NCBI RefSeq assembly: GCF_000600005.1
Contig: NZ_CP007446.1
Span: 1,390,894-1,454,893 of the forward strand
DNA: 64,000 bases
Direction: 5' to 3'
From: Snodgrassella alvi wkB2
Lineage (GTDB): Bacteria; Pseudomonadota; Gammaproteobacteria; Burkholderiales; Neisseriaceae
The translations under genes and the position numbers were made by a program. Positions 37,727-48,348 of this stretch are shown piece after piece (positions within the stretch are counted from its first letter, which is position 1; each line of letters opens with the position of its first letter). The notes beneath the pieces are model-generated. The model saw only the letters and a program-made list of their open reading frames with translations. It searched no databases and was not told where the DNA came from.

Positions 37727-39502
37727 TTAGTAAACGCGTTCAGCTGGTTTTATGTATTCCACACTCAGAGGTTTAGTGTGTACTGGTTTATATTCCAGAT
37801 GCTGATCTTCAGCGTAGTACAATGTGTGTTTCATCCAGTTTTCATCATCACGGTTCGGATGATCATCGGAAGCATGTGCTCCGCGTGATTCTTTGCGTGC
37901 CTCAGCAGAAACCAGGGTCGCCTGAGCCACTTCAATCAGATTATCCAGCTCCAGCGCTTCCAGCCGTGCAGTATTCCAAACCTTACTCTTATCATGAATC
38001 TGGGTTTTGGCTACACGTTCGGCAATTTCATTGATTTTTTCAATTCCTTCTTTCAGCAGAGCATCTGTACGGAATACCCCGGCATGTGACTGTACACACC
38101 GCTGCAAATCATTACGTACTTCAGATACCTCTTCACCATTAGTCTGATTTTCCAGACGGCTTAGACGTGCAAGTGTTTTTTCACCAACATCTGCCGGCAA
38201 CTCACGGTGTGCTACCTGCTTTTTGATGTAGTCAATCATATGATCGCCGGCGGCTTTCCCGAACACCACAAGGTCAAGTAAAGAATTAGTACCCAGACGG
38301 TTTGCACCATGCACTGAAGCACATGCACATTCACCTGCTGCATAGAAACCAGGAACCGGAGCTTCCAGATCATCACCTTTGGCCATTACCACCTGACCAT
38401 GATAATTAGTAGGAATACCGCCCATCATATAGTGGCAGGTCGGAACCACCGGAATCGGATCTTTAATTGGATCCACACCGGCAAACTGAATGGAAATCTC
38501 GCGGATACCCGGCAGTTTTTCCATAATTTTTTCTGCGCCAAGATGGTCCACTTTCAGCAGTACATGGTCTTTATTTTTACCTACACCACGGCCTTCATGA
38601 ATTTCAATAGCCATTGCACGGGACACCACATCACGACAGGCCAGATCTTTTACAGTTGGCGCATAACGTTCCATAAAACGCTCGCCTTCACTGTTGAGCA
38701 GAATACCGCCTTCACCACGCACACCTTCAGTAATCAACACCCCGGCACCCGCCACACCAGTAGGATGGAATTGCCAGAACTCCATGTCTTCCAGAGGAAT
38801 GCCTGCACGGGCAGCCATACCCAGACCATCACCAGTATTCATATAGGCATTGGTAGAAGAAGCATAGATACGTCCGGCACCGCCAGTAGCAAAAAGTACA
38901 GCCTTTGCATGCAAAATGAAAACTTCACCCGTTTCCATTTCCATTGCAATAACCCCGATTACCACACCTTCTGAATCCCGAATCAGATCCAGAGCAGCCC
39001 ATTCCACAAAAAACTGAGTTTCTGCATGCACATTTTGCTGATATAAGGTATGCAGCATTGCATGGCCGGTACGGTCTGCCACTGCACAGGCACGTTCTAC
39101 AGCACGTTTACCAAACTCAGCAGTATGTCCGCCAAACGGGCGCTGATAAATTTTGCCGGATTCAACCCGGTCAAACGGCATACCCATATGTTCAAGTTCA
39201 ACTACAGCATCAGGAGCGCGGCGTGTCATGAATTCGATTGCATCCTGATCACCCAGCCAGTCGGAACCTTTAACGGTATCGTACATATGCCAGTTCCAAT
39301 GGTCTTCCTGTACATTACCCAGCGAAGCAGAAATCCCGCCCTGGGCAGCTACCGTATGAGAACGGGTTGGAAAAACCTTAGACAGCACTACTGTATTTAA
39401 ACCTGCTTTAGATAATTGCAGAGCGGCACGAAGCCCTGCACCACCGCCGCCTACGATTACTGCATCAAAACGACGTACCGGCAAACTCTTGGGCATATTC
39501 AT
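37727..39502 (-). CDS. sdhA: succinate dehydrogenase flavoprotein subunit
   Basis: 591 residues. It oxidises succinate to fumarate. The FAD loop is [18 protein letters not shown], and the His for covalent FAD is in [28 protein letters not shown] and [15 protein letters not shown] contain substrate-site residues; [20 protein letters not shown] is a late FAD-contact region. ATG 39502 overlaps the sdhD stop as ATGA and has GGGG just upstream, so it is preferred over a TTG four codons earlier. Confidence 0.97.
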   Translation of the reverse strand: MNMPKSLPVRRFDAVIVGGGGAGLRAALQLSKAGLNTVVLSKVFPTRSHTVAAQGGISASLGNVQEDHWNWHMYDTVKGSDWLGDQDAIEFMTRRAPDAVVELEHMGMPFDRVESGKIYQRPFGGHTAEFGKRAVERACAVADRTGHAMLHTLYQQNVHAETQFFVEWAALDLIRDSEGVVIGVIAMEMETGEVFILHAKAVLFATGGAGRIYASSTNAYMNTGDGLGMAARAGIPLEDMEFWQFHPTGVAGAGVLITEGVRGEGGILLNSEGERFMERYAPTVKDLACRDVVSRAMAIEIHEGRGVGKNKDHVLLKVDHLGAEKIMEKLPGIREISIQFAGVDPIKDPIPVVPTCHYMMGGIPTNYHGQVVMAKGDDLEAPVPGFYAAGECACASVHGANRLGTNSLLDLVVFGKAAGDHMIDYIKKQVAHRELPADVGEKTLARLSRLENQTNGEEVSEVRNDLQRCVQSHAGVFRTDALLKEGIEKINEIAERVAKTQIHDKSKVWNTARLEALELDNLIEVAQATLVSAEARKESRGAHASDDHPNRDDENWMKHTLYYAEDQHLEYKPVHTKPLSVEYIKPAERVY

Positions 39503-39846
39503 GCTACCCCCCAAATCACTTTAACAGAATAAATCAGACAGCCAACCAGCCACAGGATAGTGGCAACATGCAAAAACAGGCGCAAACCTGCTGGTTTGAT
39601 ATAGTCCATCCACAAATCACGTATACCAACCCATGCATGCAATACCAGTGCCAGCACAAAAATCTGTGTTATCAGACGAACCCACGTCTGAGCAAAGAAA
39701 CACTGCCATTCCTGATAACTGTGCGGTAAACAGATAATCATAATTAAAAACAAGACTGAGTACACCAGCATGATTACTGCCGTGATACGCTGCATAATCC
39801 AATCGCGCAGACCATAGTGCGCGCCAGCTAATTTACGATCAATCAT
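39499..39846 (-). CDS. sdhD: succinate dehydrogenase membrane anchor subunit SdhD
   Basis: 115 residues, three transmembrane helices. It helps bind haem b and quinone. [19 protein letters not shown] with its RxTAV region is characteristic; [19 protein letters not shown] holds the haem-ligand-type His and the quinone-site Asp-Tyr. The start at 39846 overlaps the sdhC stop (ATGA) and is preferred over a reading 16 codons longer inside sdhC. Confidence 0.93.
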   Translation of the reverse strand: MIDRKLAGAHYGLRDWIMQRITAVIMLVYSVLFLIMIICLPHSYQEWQCFFAQTWVRLITQIFVLALVLHAWVGIRDLWMDYIKPAGLRLFLHVATILWLVGCLIYSVKVIWGVA

Positions 39847-40223
39847 GATAACAAGCACGCTCCATAAATAATAACGGACAATACAATTGCACAAATAACC
39901 ACCGCTTTAGCCGAAGCGCGTGCCGTTTTTAGTTCTGTACCTTTATGAATATCCATAAACAAAAAACGCACACCGGCCAGACTGTGGTAAACATATGCCA
40001 GCAAAAGAACAAAAAGAATGCACTTCACCAAAGGATGATGCACAAGCTCCTGATAAGTATTGAACGCAGATTCATGGGAAAGCGTACCTGAAAACAGCCA
40101 TAAAAACAGCGGAATACAGATAAATAGCGCGATACCACTAAAACGATGAAAAATAGACACAAGACCCGGAATGGGTAATCGTATCTTTTGTATATCCAGA
40201 TACACTGGCCTTTCTTTTTGCAT
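39843..40223 (-). CDS. sdhC: succinate dehydrogenase cytochrome b556 subunit SdhC
   Basis: 126 residues, three transmembrane helices. RPVYLDIQKIRLPIPGLVSI and FHRFSGIALF form the conserved N-terminal quinone-site region, and YHSLAGVRFLFMD carries the haem-ligand His. GAGGAG precedes ATG 40223; upstream in-frame codons have no such site. First gene of the sdh unit, 142 bases downstream of the gntR stop. Confidence 0.94.
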   Translation of the reverse strand: MQKERPVYLDIQKIRLPIPGLVSIFHRFSGIALFICIPLFLWLFSGTLSHESAFNTYQELVHHPLVKCILFVLLLAYVYHSLAGVRFLFMDIHKGTELKTARASAKAVVICAIVLSVIIYGACLLS

Positions 40224-40364
40224 CGGTGACTCCTCTTGTATTATTAGAAGATATAAACTCAAAACCAGCGGCCAAAGCCGCACCCAACCGAAATTTACTG
40301 CAATTGACCCAGTTTTTAACAAACAGGTAACATTACTACACACCAATTATTTACAATACCGGTA

Positions 40365-41129
40365 TCAGTACTCAGCAGAGCTGCCACTTAATTGCAAAGA
40401 CTGATTTCCAAGTTGTAAATAACGCCGGCGCCATTCATAAGGAACACCGTCGACACTTTGGCTCAAACGCCCGATACAAAGGGCATGCGAACCCATATCT
40501 GCCTTCAACAGTCTGGCAATCTCAGGACGCAAAACTGTCTGCCAAAGCCATTGTCGCGAAGTATCCATCAAAACATCATACTCAAGCAACAAAAAAGCAT
40601 AAAAACTACGGCGGCGGCGCATAAAACGTACATTTAAATCCTGCAATAACGCAACAGGTAAAAATAATTCATCCACCGCCACTTCAATATAACCGGTACG
40701 CCATAGCAGCATAATTTTCCATACCGGTTCTGCGATTTTTATACCTAACTGCATAGCAGTTTCTTCATCCGCAACAGCAACAGTCACACTCAGAACTTCA
40801 GCTACCGGCCAAACTTGTTCAGTTTTAGCCTGTTGCAATACCGGAATTTCAGTAAAAGGATAATATCCCCAGTCCCAGTTTTGCTGAGTAACAAAGGTTC
40901 CTACCCCTTGATAACGCTGTAAAATACCCCGCGCCGCCAGTTCACTCAAACCTTTACGCACAGTTCCCTGACTTACATTCCACTGCCTCGCCAGATCCCA
41001 TTCACTGGGCAAAGGCTGACCAGGCTTGAAATCACCATCAGCTAGCAAATGAAAAACCCGCTGCATTACAGACTGATATAAAGGAATGTGTCTTTTAAGC
41101 GAACTGATTTTAAATCTATTGTACGACAT
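40365..41129 (-). CDS. GntR-family (HutC/UTRA-type) transcriptional regulator
   Basis: 254 residues from this start. An N-terminal winged helix is clear: LYQSVMQRVFHLLADGDFKPGQPLPSEWDLARQ, with recognition helix VSQGTVRKGLSELAARG; in the protein these are contiguous. The C-terminal half, with RRRYL near the end, fits a UTRA-type effector domain. It lies immediately upstream of sdhC on the same strand and divergent from mdh, so control of TCA genes is a reasonable inference. I start at 41129 because the alternative ATG at 41165 would place the perfect palindrome 41150-41163 inside the gene. Confidence 0.88.
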   Translation of the reverse strand: MSYNRFKISSLKRHIPLYQSVMQRVFHLLADGDFKPGQPLPSEWDLARQWNVSQGTVRKGLSELAARGILQRYQGVGTFVTQQNWDWGYYPFTEIPVLQQAKTEQVWPVAEVLSVTVAVADEETAMQLGIKIAEPVWKIMLLWRTGYIEVAVDELFLPVALLQDLNVRFMRRRRSFYAFLLLEYDVLMDTSRQWLWQTVLRPEIARLLKADMGSHALCIGRLSQSVDGVPYEWRRRYLQLGNQSLQLSGSSAEY

Positions 41130-41149
41130 TTCAAACTCATGTAAATAAA

Positions 41150-41163
41150 GTCTTATATAAGAC
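41150..41163. promoter_or_regulatory. candidate GntR operator
   Basis: GTCTTATATAAGAC is a perfect 14-base palindrome 21 bases upstream of the chosen gntR start, with a third ATAAGA half-site directly adjoining at 41164-41169. GT...TATA...AC is the layout of GntR-family operators. The site could serve both gntR and mdh. Confidence 0.55.
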
Positions 41164-41349
41164 ATAAGATAACACAGAAAAACTCACTTAATATTCTCAA
41201 AAAAGCATCAATCTATTACTTCAATTAATTTAATTTTGAAAATAATTTTGCTATCATACAGCCCAAATTCTTGTAGTACAGACATATTAAATACCTTTAA
41301 GACAAGAAAAAATATTTATAGTCGTGTTTTTATTTTAAGAGGATATGTT

Positions 41350-42327
41350 ATGAAAAAACCTGTACGCATTGCCGTGACGGGTGCTACCGGTCAGATTGGT
41401 TATGCTTTACTGTTCCGGATTGCCAGCGGTGACATGCTGGGAGCTGATACTCCGGTTATCCTGCAATTGCTTGATTTGCCTCAGTCGCAAACTGCTGCCC
41501 AGGGGGTAATGATGGAATTACAGGATTGCGCATTTCCCCTGCTCACCGATATGTTTGCGACTCATGATCCTGAAGTGGCATTCAAAGATGCAGATATAGC
41601 TATCCTCGTCGGTGCACGTCCGCGCAGTAAAGGTATGGAACGCAGCGACTTATTACAGGCCAATGCCGAAATCTTCAAAACACAGGGTGCAGCACTGAAT
41701 AAAGTGGCCAGCCGCGATGTGAAAGTCCTTGTTGTAGGTAATCCTGCCAATACCAATGCTTATATCGCCATGAAGTCTGCCCCTGATTTACCGGCAAAAA
41801 ATTTTACCGCACTGATGCGTCTGGATCAGAACCGCGCACTTAGTCAGCTGGCAGAAAAAATTAATAAACCAGTAAGCAAAATAAAACAGCTGTGTGTATG
41901 GGGAAATCATAGTCCTACCATGTACACTGATTACCGCTTTGCCCGGATAGATAATGAAAACGTAGCAGAAATGATTAATGATCAGGACTGGTATGTAAAA
42001 GAGTATTTGCCTAAAGTAGGCAAACGCGGATCAGCCATCATTGAAGCCCGTGGTCTGTCTTCTGCTGCCAGTGCCGCCAATGCAATTATCGATCAGATTC
42101 ATGACTGGGTAATCGGCAGTAATGGAGAATGGGTTACTATGGGCGTACCCTCAGACGGTTCTTATGGCATCCCGGAAGAAATAGTATTCGGCTTTCCCAT
42201 GACTTGTGAAAATGGCGAGTACACTATTGTCCAGGATTTACCTATTGATGAATTCAGTCAGCAGCGTATTAATCAGACACTGGCTGAACTTGAAGAAGAA
42301 AAAGCAGAAGTGAGCAGCTTACTTTAA
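41350..42327 (+). CDS. mdh: malate dehydrogenase (NAD)
   Basis: 325 residues. It interconverts malate and oxaloacetate. [23 protein letters not shown] is the NAD-binding loop of the cytosolic-type/betaproteobacterial enzyme. [16 protein letters not shown] carries substrate-binding Arg residues, [13 protein letters not shown] the active-site Asp/Arg, and [11 protein letters not shown] the catalytic His. AGAGGA precedes ATG 41350; in-frame codons further upstream overlap the regulatory region. It is divergent from gntR and the sdh genes. Confidence 0.96.
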   Translation: MKKPVRIAVTGATGQIGYALLFRIASGDMLGADTPVILQLLDLPQSQTAAQGVMMELQDCAFPLLTDMFATHDPEVAFKDADIAILVGARPRSKGMERSDLLQANAEIFKTQGAALNKVASRDVKVLVVGNPANTNAYIAMKSAPDLPAKNFTALMRLDQNRALSQLAEKINKPVSKIKQLCVWGNHSPTMYTDYRFARIDNENVAEMINDQDWYVKEYLPKVGKRGSAIIEARGLSSAASAANAIIDQIHDWVIGSNGEWVTMGVPSDGSYGIPEEIVFGFPMTCENGEYTIVQDLPIDEFSQQRINQTLAELEEEKAEVSSLL

Positions 42328-42345
42328 ATACTGAAAATATCTCTG

Positions 42346-42375
42346 GCCGGCCTGAAACATCAGACCGGCTTTTTT
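42346..42375 (+). terminator. mdh terminator
   Basis: GCCGG and CCGGC pair with an inner CTGA/TCAG stem and one mismatch, followed by TTTTTT. Confidence 0.85.
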
Positions 42376-42399
42376 ATCACCTGTTTGTATTAATGCTGA

Positions 42400-42582
42400 T
42401 TAATACAAGATAGATTTAAATACAAATATCAGCAATATTAGCGAACTAATTACTATCAACACCAGTGCCAGACAGTTTACCCAGTATCCGAGCGTCTGTT
42501 TTTGCTGCCTTCCGAGTAAATACTTAAGCAAAACACCCAATAACATTACAAAAAGAAACAGACGCAGCAAACGGCCTATCAT
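42400..42582 (-). CDS. small two-helix membrane protein
   Basis: 60 residues. Two hydrophobic helices (about 5-22 and 35-57) flank a polar linker GRQQKQTLGYW. No family is recognised. It is convergent with mdh and divergent from metX. The coding call rests on the regular two-helix pattern and Arg placement at the first helix end; no strong ribosome site is seen. Confidence 0.6.
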   Translation of the reverse strand: MIGRLLRLFLFVMLLGVLLKYLLGRQQKQTLGYWVNCLALVLIVISSLILLIFVFKSILY

Positions 42583-42663
42583 TTATTTTCCAAAACACGT
42601 TATATCTGTGCAAACCAGACAAAGTCGTTATAATGCCAGTTTTCTATTCTTTTAACTAATCCT

Positions 42664-43803
42664 ATGAAAGAAATAGACAGCATTGGCATTGTAACCCCGC
42701 AAAAGTGGTCTTTTGACAGCCCGCTCACCCTGCAAAACGGTTGTATTCTGCCCCGGTTTGAATTAATGATTGAAACCTACGGCACACTTAATGCAGACAA
42801 AAGTAATGCGGTATTAATATGTCATGCACTGTCAGGAAATCACCATGTAGCGGGTTACCATAGTAAAAATGATAAACACCCCGGCTGGTGGGATAATATG
42901 ATTGGTCCGGGAAAACCTGTTGATACCAATCGTTTTTTTGTTGTCGGCTTAAATAATCTGGGCGGCTGTCACGGCAGCACCGGTCCGTTGAGTATCAATC
43001 CGGACACAGGAAAAGCTTACGGTGCTGATTTTCCGATGGTAACCGTAAAGGACTGGGTAGAAAGTCAGTCTATGCTGGCCGACCGCTTCGGCATTGATAA
43101 ATGGGCTGCGGTTATGGGCGGAAGTCTGGGCGGAATGCAGGCATTACAATGGGCAATCGACAAACCGCAACGCCTGAGACATGCATTGATTATTGCCTCA
43201 GCTCCACGATTATCTACCCAAAATATTGCCTTTAATGATGTAGCCAGACAAGCCATTCTTACCGATCCGGATTTTTGTCAGGGACAATACGCGCAACAGC
43301 AGAAAATTCCGCGACGAGGTTTGCGTATCGCTCGTATGATGGGACACATTACCTATCTGGCAGAAGACGGATTAGGTAAAAAATTCGGGCGTCAGATGCG
43401 ACAACCAAACTACCAGTATGATTACAACGTTGAATTTGAAGTTGAATCCTATCTTCGCTATCAGGGCGATAAATTCGCTGAAGTGTTCGATGCCAATAGC
43501 TATTTACTGATGACAAAAGCACTTGATTATTTTGATCCGGCGCGTGATTATGATGGTAATCTGATAGCCGCAGTATCGGCAATTCAGGCAAAAATACTGA
43601 TAGCCAGCTTCAGCAGCGACTGGCGTTTTTCACCCAGACGCTCACAGGAATTACTGGATGCTTTGGTAGCAGCCAACAAATCCGTGCAATATATTGCTCT
43701 TAAATCAGCTCACGGACATGATGCCTTTTTAATGGAAGATGCTGATTATCAGGCAGCTATCCGCATTTATTTCAACAATATTGCCACTGAACTAACACAA
43801 TGA
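42664..43803 (+). CDS. metX: homoserine O-acetyltransferase
   Basis: 379 residues, alpha/beta hydrolase fold. It acylates homoserine for methionine synthesis. The nucleophile Ser lies in [15 protein letters not shown], the acid in SDWRFSP, and the His in [21 protein letters not shown] is the oxyanion region. Whether acetyl- or succinyl-CoA is used cannot be told from motifs alone. It overlaps metW by four bases. Confidence 0.95.
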   Translation: MKEIDSIGIVTPQKWSFDSPLTLQNGCILPRFELMIETYGTLNADKSNAVLICHALSGNHHVAGYHSKNDKHPGWWDNMIGPGKPVDTNRFFVVGLNNLGGCHGSTGPLSINPDTGKAYGADFPMVTVKDWVESQSMLADRFGIDKWAAVMGGSLGGMQALQWAIDKPQRLRHALIIASAPRLSTQNIAFNDVARQAILTDPDFCQGQYAQQQKIPRRGLRIARMMGHITYLAEDGLGKKFGRQMRQPNYQYDYNVEFEVESYLRYQGDKFAEVFDANSYLLMTKALDYFDPARDYDGNLIAAVSAIQAKILIASFSSDWRFSPRRSQELLDALVAANKSVQYIALKSAHGHDAFLMEDADYQAAIRIYFNNIATELTQ

Positions 43804-44396
43804 ACATATCATCAGTACCACTGCGTGATGACCTGCAAATGATTTTCGACTGGATTACACCCAATAGTCGTGTACTGGATTTAGGCTGCGGAGACGGAGA
43901 ACTGCTGGCCGCACTAGTCAAACACAAAAATTGTCAGGGATATGGATTAGAAATTAATACCAATAGCGTATTAGCTGCTATGCAACGTGGCATCAACGTA
44001 ATACAGGCTGATCTGGAAGCCGGTTTGCAACATTTTAATGATAACAGCTTTGACATTATCGTTTTGAGCCAAACCATTCAGTCTATGCAAAATACCGAAA
44101 ACATCCTGCAGGAAATGAAACGAGTCGCCGCAGAAGCTATTGTCACCTTTCCCAATTTCGGTTACTGGCGCAACCGCCTGCAAATCGCACTGGGCGGACA
44201 TATGCCGGTATCCGAACGCATGCCCTATCAATGGTATAACACCCCGAACATTCATTGGTGCACCCTTCAGGATTTTGATAAATTATGTGCCAAAAATCAT
44301 TTAAAAATTTTGCAACGTGCGGTGATGAGTGGAAATAAACGCATTTCTCTTTGGCCAAACTTGCTTGGTAGTCTGGCCTTTTATCGCGTAGGCTGA
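43800..44396 (+). CDS. metW: methionine biosynthesis protein MetW
   Basis: 198 residues, SAM-dependent methyltransferase fold with [14 protein letters not shown] as the SAM loop. [21 protein letters not shown] and [14 protein letters not shown] are characteristic of MetW. MetW associates with MetX and is needed for its activity in several proteobacteria. The ATGA overlap with metX indicates coupled translation. Confidence 0.95.
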   Translation: MNISSVPLRDDLQMIFDWITPNSRVLDLGCGDGELLAALVKHKNCQGYGLEINTNSVLAAMQRGINVIQADLEAGLQHFNDNSFDIIVLSQTIQSMQNTENILQEMKRVAAEAIVTFPNFGYWRNRLQIALGGHMPVSERMPYQWYNTPNIHWCTLQDFDKLCAKNHLKILQRAVMSGNKRISLWPNLLGSLAFYRVG

Positions 44397-44406
44397 TCAT
44401 TACACA

Positions 44407-44443
44407 GTTAAAGTATACCGGCTGGTATCCGGTATACTTTAAC
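44407..44443 (+). terminator. long hairpin after metW
   Basis: A perfect 15-bp stem (GTTAAAGTATACCGG with its complement) around a 7-base loop. The T tract after it is poor, so it may act as an RNA-stability hairpin as well as a terminator. Confidence 0.65.
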
Positions 44444-44672
44444 AACATTATCCATTTATACACTAAAAACGCACAAATCATATTCAGCATAAATCAGCTA
44501 ATCTGATTGATAATTACCAATTCATTTATCTATATAGTATTCTTATATAGCCACAGAAAATTTTTCTTAACTAATTTAGGTATTATTCCCGTCAAGTCCG
44601 TTTATTCATTGTGCTGCGCTAATGCGATTTACGCTTATTTATGCGAAAATGAACCATTTTCCTATTGATTAG

Positions 44673-46400
<1,728 letters not shown>

Positions 46401-46425
46401 CTAAAACAAACATATCAGCAAAATA

Positions 46426-46466
46426 AAAATGCACCATTTAAATTTATATAATGGTGCATTTTTGTT
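46426..46466 (+). terminator. argS terminator
   Basis: A 13-bp stem AAAATGCACCATT/AATGGTGCATTTT with an 11-base loop, continuing into T. Confidence 0.88.
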
Positions 46467-46766
46467 TCAACTGACAAAGAAGCTCAAAATCAGTCAGACA
46501 ATATCTACAATATACTGTTTGGAATCTTACCTATTGATAAATATTATTTATCCGTAAACCATACCTTACGCATAAAATATATACCTGTATCAATACCTGT
46601 CAATGAAAGCTTACAACAGTATATATAGAATTAATTTAACTTCGAATTCAGGTAAATTCGAATATCATGCCAATGATAATTATACTTAAAATACAAAATT
46701 GACAGCAGATAAAAAATTTCTAAGTAGTTTTTAGTTAGTGTTCAGACAGACTGAGTAGAAATAAAA
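46467..46766. other. intergenic region between argS and the tRNA cluster
   Basis: About 300 AT-rich bases with no gene, repeat or signal that I can support. Confidence 0.5.
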
Positions 46767-46795
46767 AAAGATATCTTAACTTATAAGATATCTTT
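46767..46795 (-). terminator. tRNA cluster terminator
   Basis: A perfect 12-bp stem AAAGATATCTTA/TAAGATATCTTT, 5-base loop, then a T run on the minus strand, about 10 bases past tRNA-Leu. Confidence 0.85.
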
Positions 46796-46804
46796 AAAAT
46801 TCGA

Positions 46805-46889
46805 TGGTGCGGATAAAGAGACTCGAACTCTTACGCCTTTCAGCGCCAGAACCTAAATCTGGTGCGTCTACCAATTTCGCCATATCCGC
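46805..46889 (-). tRNA. tRNA-Leu (anticodon UAG)
   Basis: 85 bases including encoded CCA. Acceptor GCGGATA, D-arm with AATTGGTAGACGC, anticodon loop TTTAGGT giving UAG, a long class II variable arm, and GTTCGAGTC T-arm. Reads codon CUA and wobble partners. Confidence 0.96.
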
Positions 46890-47178
46890 AATCAATCAGT
46901 AAAAGATTGAGCGATGAATTATAGGTTAGTTTGCAAATTGTGCCAAGTGAAATATCTTAAGCATATACAGACAGATGCAAATAAGCTGTGAATGAACATA
47001 AATACCGGGAGGTTTCTTAGTGCCCAATATAAAATAATAACAGCCTGAATATTACAAACTGATTATCTGCCATGAATGCCACCAGCACAGATAGTTTGAT
47101 TGCATATAAAAAAAGCAAACAAATAGCTCACTAACAACCAAGAATTTAATTGAATCAGAAATCAGGAGAAAAAAATAT

Positions 47179-47254
47179 TGGTGGGTGATGACGGAGTCGA
47201 ACCGCCGACATTCTGCTTGTAAGGCAGACGCTCTACCAACTGAGCTAATCACCC
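47179..47254 (-). tRNA. tRNA-Val (anticodon UAC), copy near Leu
   Basis: 76 bases with encoded CCA. Acceptor GGGTGAT, D-arm TAGCTCAGTTGGTAGAGC, anticodon loop CTTACAA, T-arm GGTTCGACTCC. Identical to the copy at 47392. Confidence 0.97.
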
Positions 47255-47282
47255 CTAAGAAAGAAAACAGCAAATATGAAAT

Positions 47283-47359
47283 TGGCGCGGCGGACGGGGC
47301 TCGAACCCGCGACCCCCGGCGTGACAGGCCGGTACTCTAACCAACTGAGCTACCACCGC
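47283..47359 (-). tRNA. tRNA-Asp (anticodon GUC)
   Basis: 77 bases with encoded CCA. Acceptor GCGGTGG with a G-U pair, anticodon loop CTGTCAC, T-arm GGGTTCGAGCCC. Lies between the two tRNA-Val genes. Confidence 0.97.
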
Positions 47360-47391
47360 GCAAATTTTATGCAATGCATAAAACAGAAAAC

Positions 47392-47467
47392 TGGTGGGTG
47401 ATGACGGAGTCGAACCGCCGACATTCTGCTTGTAAGGCAGACGCTCTACCAACTGAGCTAATCACCC
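47392..47467 (-). tRNA. tRNA-Val (anticodon UAC), first gene of the cluster
   Basis: 76 bases, same sequence as the Val gene at 47179. First tRNA after the promoter at 47486-47514. The Val-Asp-Val spacing of 30 bases or so suggests one precursor transcript. Confidence 0.97.
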
Positions 47468-47485
47468 TGTGCTGTCGAGGCGCGT

Positions 47486-47514
47486 ATTTAATCACAGAGT
47501 AAGAAACACAGCAA
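47486..47514 (-). promoter_or_regulatory. candidate promoter of the tRNA cluster
   Basis: On the minus strand TTGCTG and TTAAAT are 17 bases apart, followed by a GC-rich discriminator (CGCGCC) and then tRNA-Val. This layout suits a stable-RNA promoter under stringent control. Confidence 0.5.
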
Positions 47515-48348
47515 GCCCTTTTTATTGCAATGTTGCACATTTTTTTTAGTTTACTGTTTTTTAAATTTAAATTTTAGGGCACTTGAAACTTGTTATTGAT
47601 TAACCAATAGCATGGGTTAGATGCCCTGTTTGATTCAGATATTCAATATATAAAATTCTGTTCCTTTCCCTATTATCTCTATATTGAAAGTGGAAAACGA
47701 TATTCTATATACCTGCAAAACAAACCAAGGCATATAGAACTTTTGTTATATCAAACAATACTTTCATATTCACCTAAAATTAAAAAAAATATATAAAACC
47801 AAATACAATATTTACAGCAACAAACGCTTATTATCATATTCTAAGCAATAAAATTGCTAAAAATCCATAAAATTAATTTTAAAATAAATTAATAACATTA
47901 AAATAATGATTTTAAATATTTATTAAATAGAAATAAAAAAATTATTTATATAAAATTAAATAACAGTTTACAATGATAAAAATAGATAAATAGCAATAAT
48001 TATAAATTTTACGCTAATTTATTAGCATAAACTAATCAAAGTTAATCAATCTTCTTCTAAAATAAACTATAAATTTTAATTTTTCAGATTCAAACATTAA
48101 TAGCATAAAATTGCTAAATAAGTTATTTGGCATATTAATGCCATCGGTATTGAATCAGAAGCATGACTGAGAGCTTTCCTGAGTAACTATCACCGGAAAG
48201 TTAAATATAACCCTTTATTTGAATCTTTATATTTTATCTGACAATCAGCTGCACATTCATATTTTATTTTCTGTCTGTCACATAAAAAGCTTAATTGCCT
48301 AAGAATTTACTAAAAGTAAGCAACAGAAGCTACTGAACAAGGAATTCC
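47515..48348. other. long AT-rich region upstream of the first pilC gene
   Basis: About 830 bases with no convincing gene. Most is extremely AT-rich. Nearer the gene there is a small hairpin, TGGCAT/ATGCCA, at about 48129-48144 and a CTTTCC/GGAAAG pair just after it. These may belong to the 5' leader of pilC. No homopolymeric G tract, the phase-variation device of Neisseria pilC, is present. Confidence 0.5.

Noticed and set aside
38399-38974. 191-codon plus-strand frame opposite sdhA
   Set aside because: Antisense shadow of sdhA with no ribosome site or recognisable motif.
41236-41349. N-terminal extension of mdh by 38 codons
   Set aside because: It lies in the regulatory gap, lacks family similarity, and ATG 41350 has AGAGGA before it.
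42583-42663. SAM-responsive leader before metX
   Set aside because: The gap to the previous gene is about 80 bases with no hairpin and T run.
46805-47467. Integrated element at the tRNA genes
   Set aside because: No integrase gene and no duplicated tRNA 3' end was seen; the Val duplication is a complete gene.
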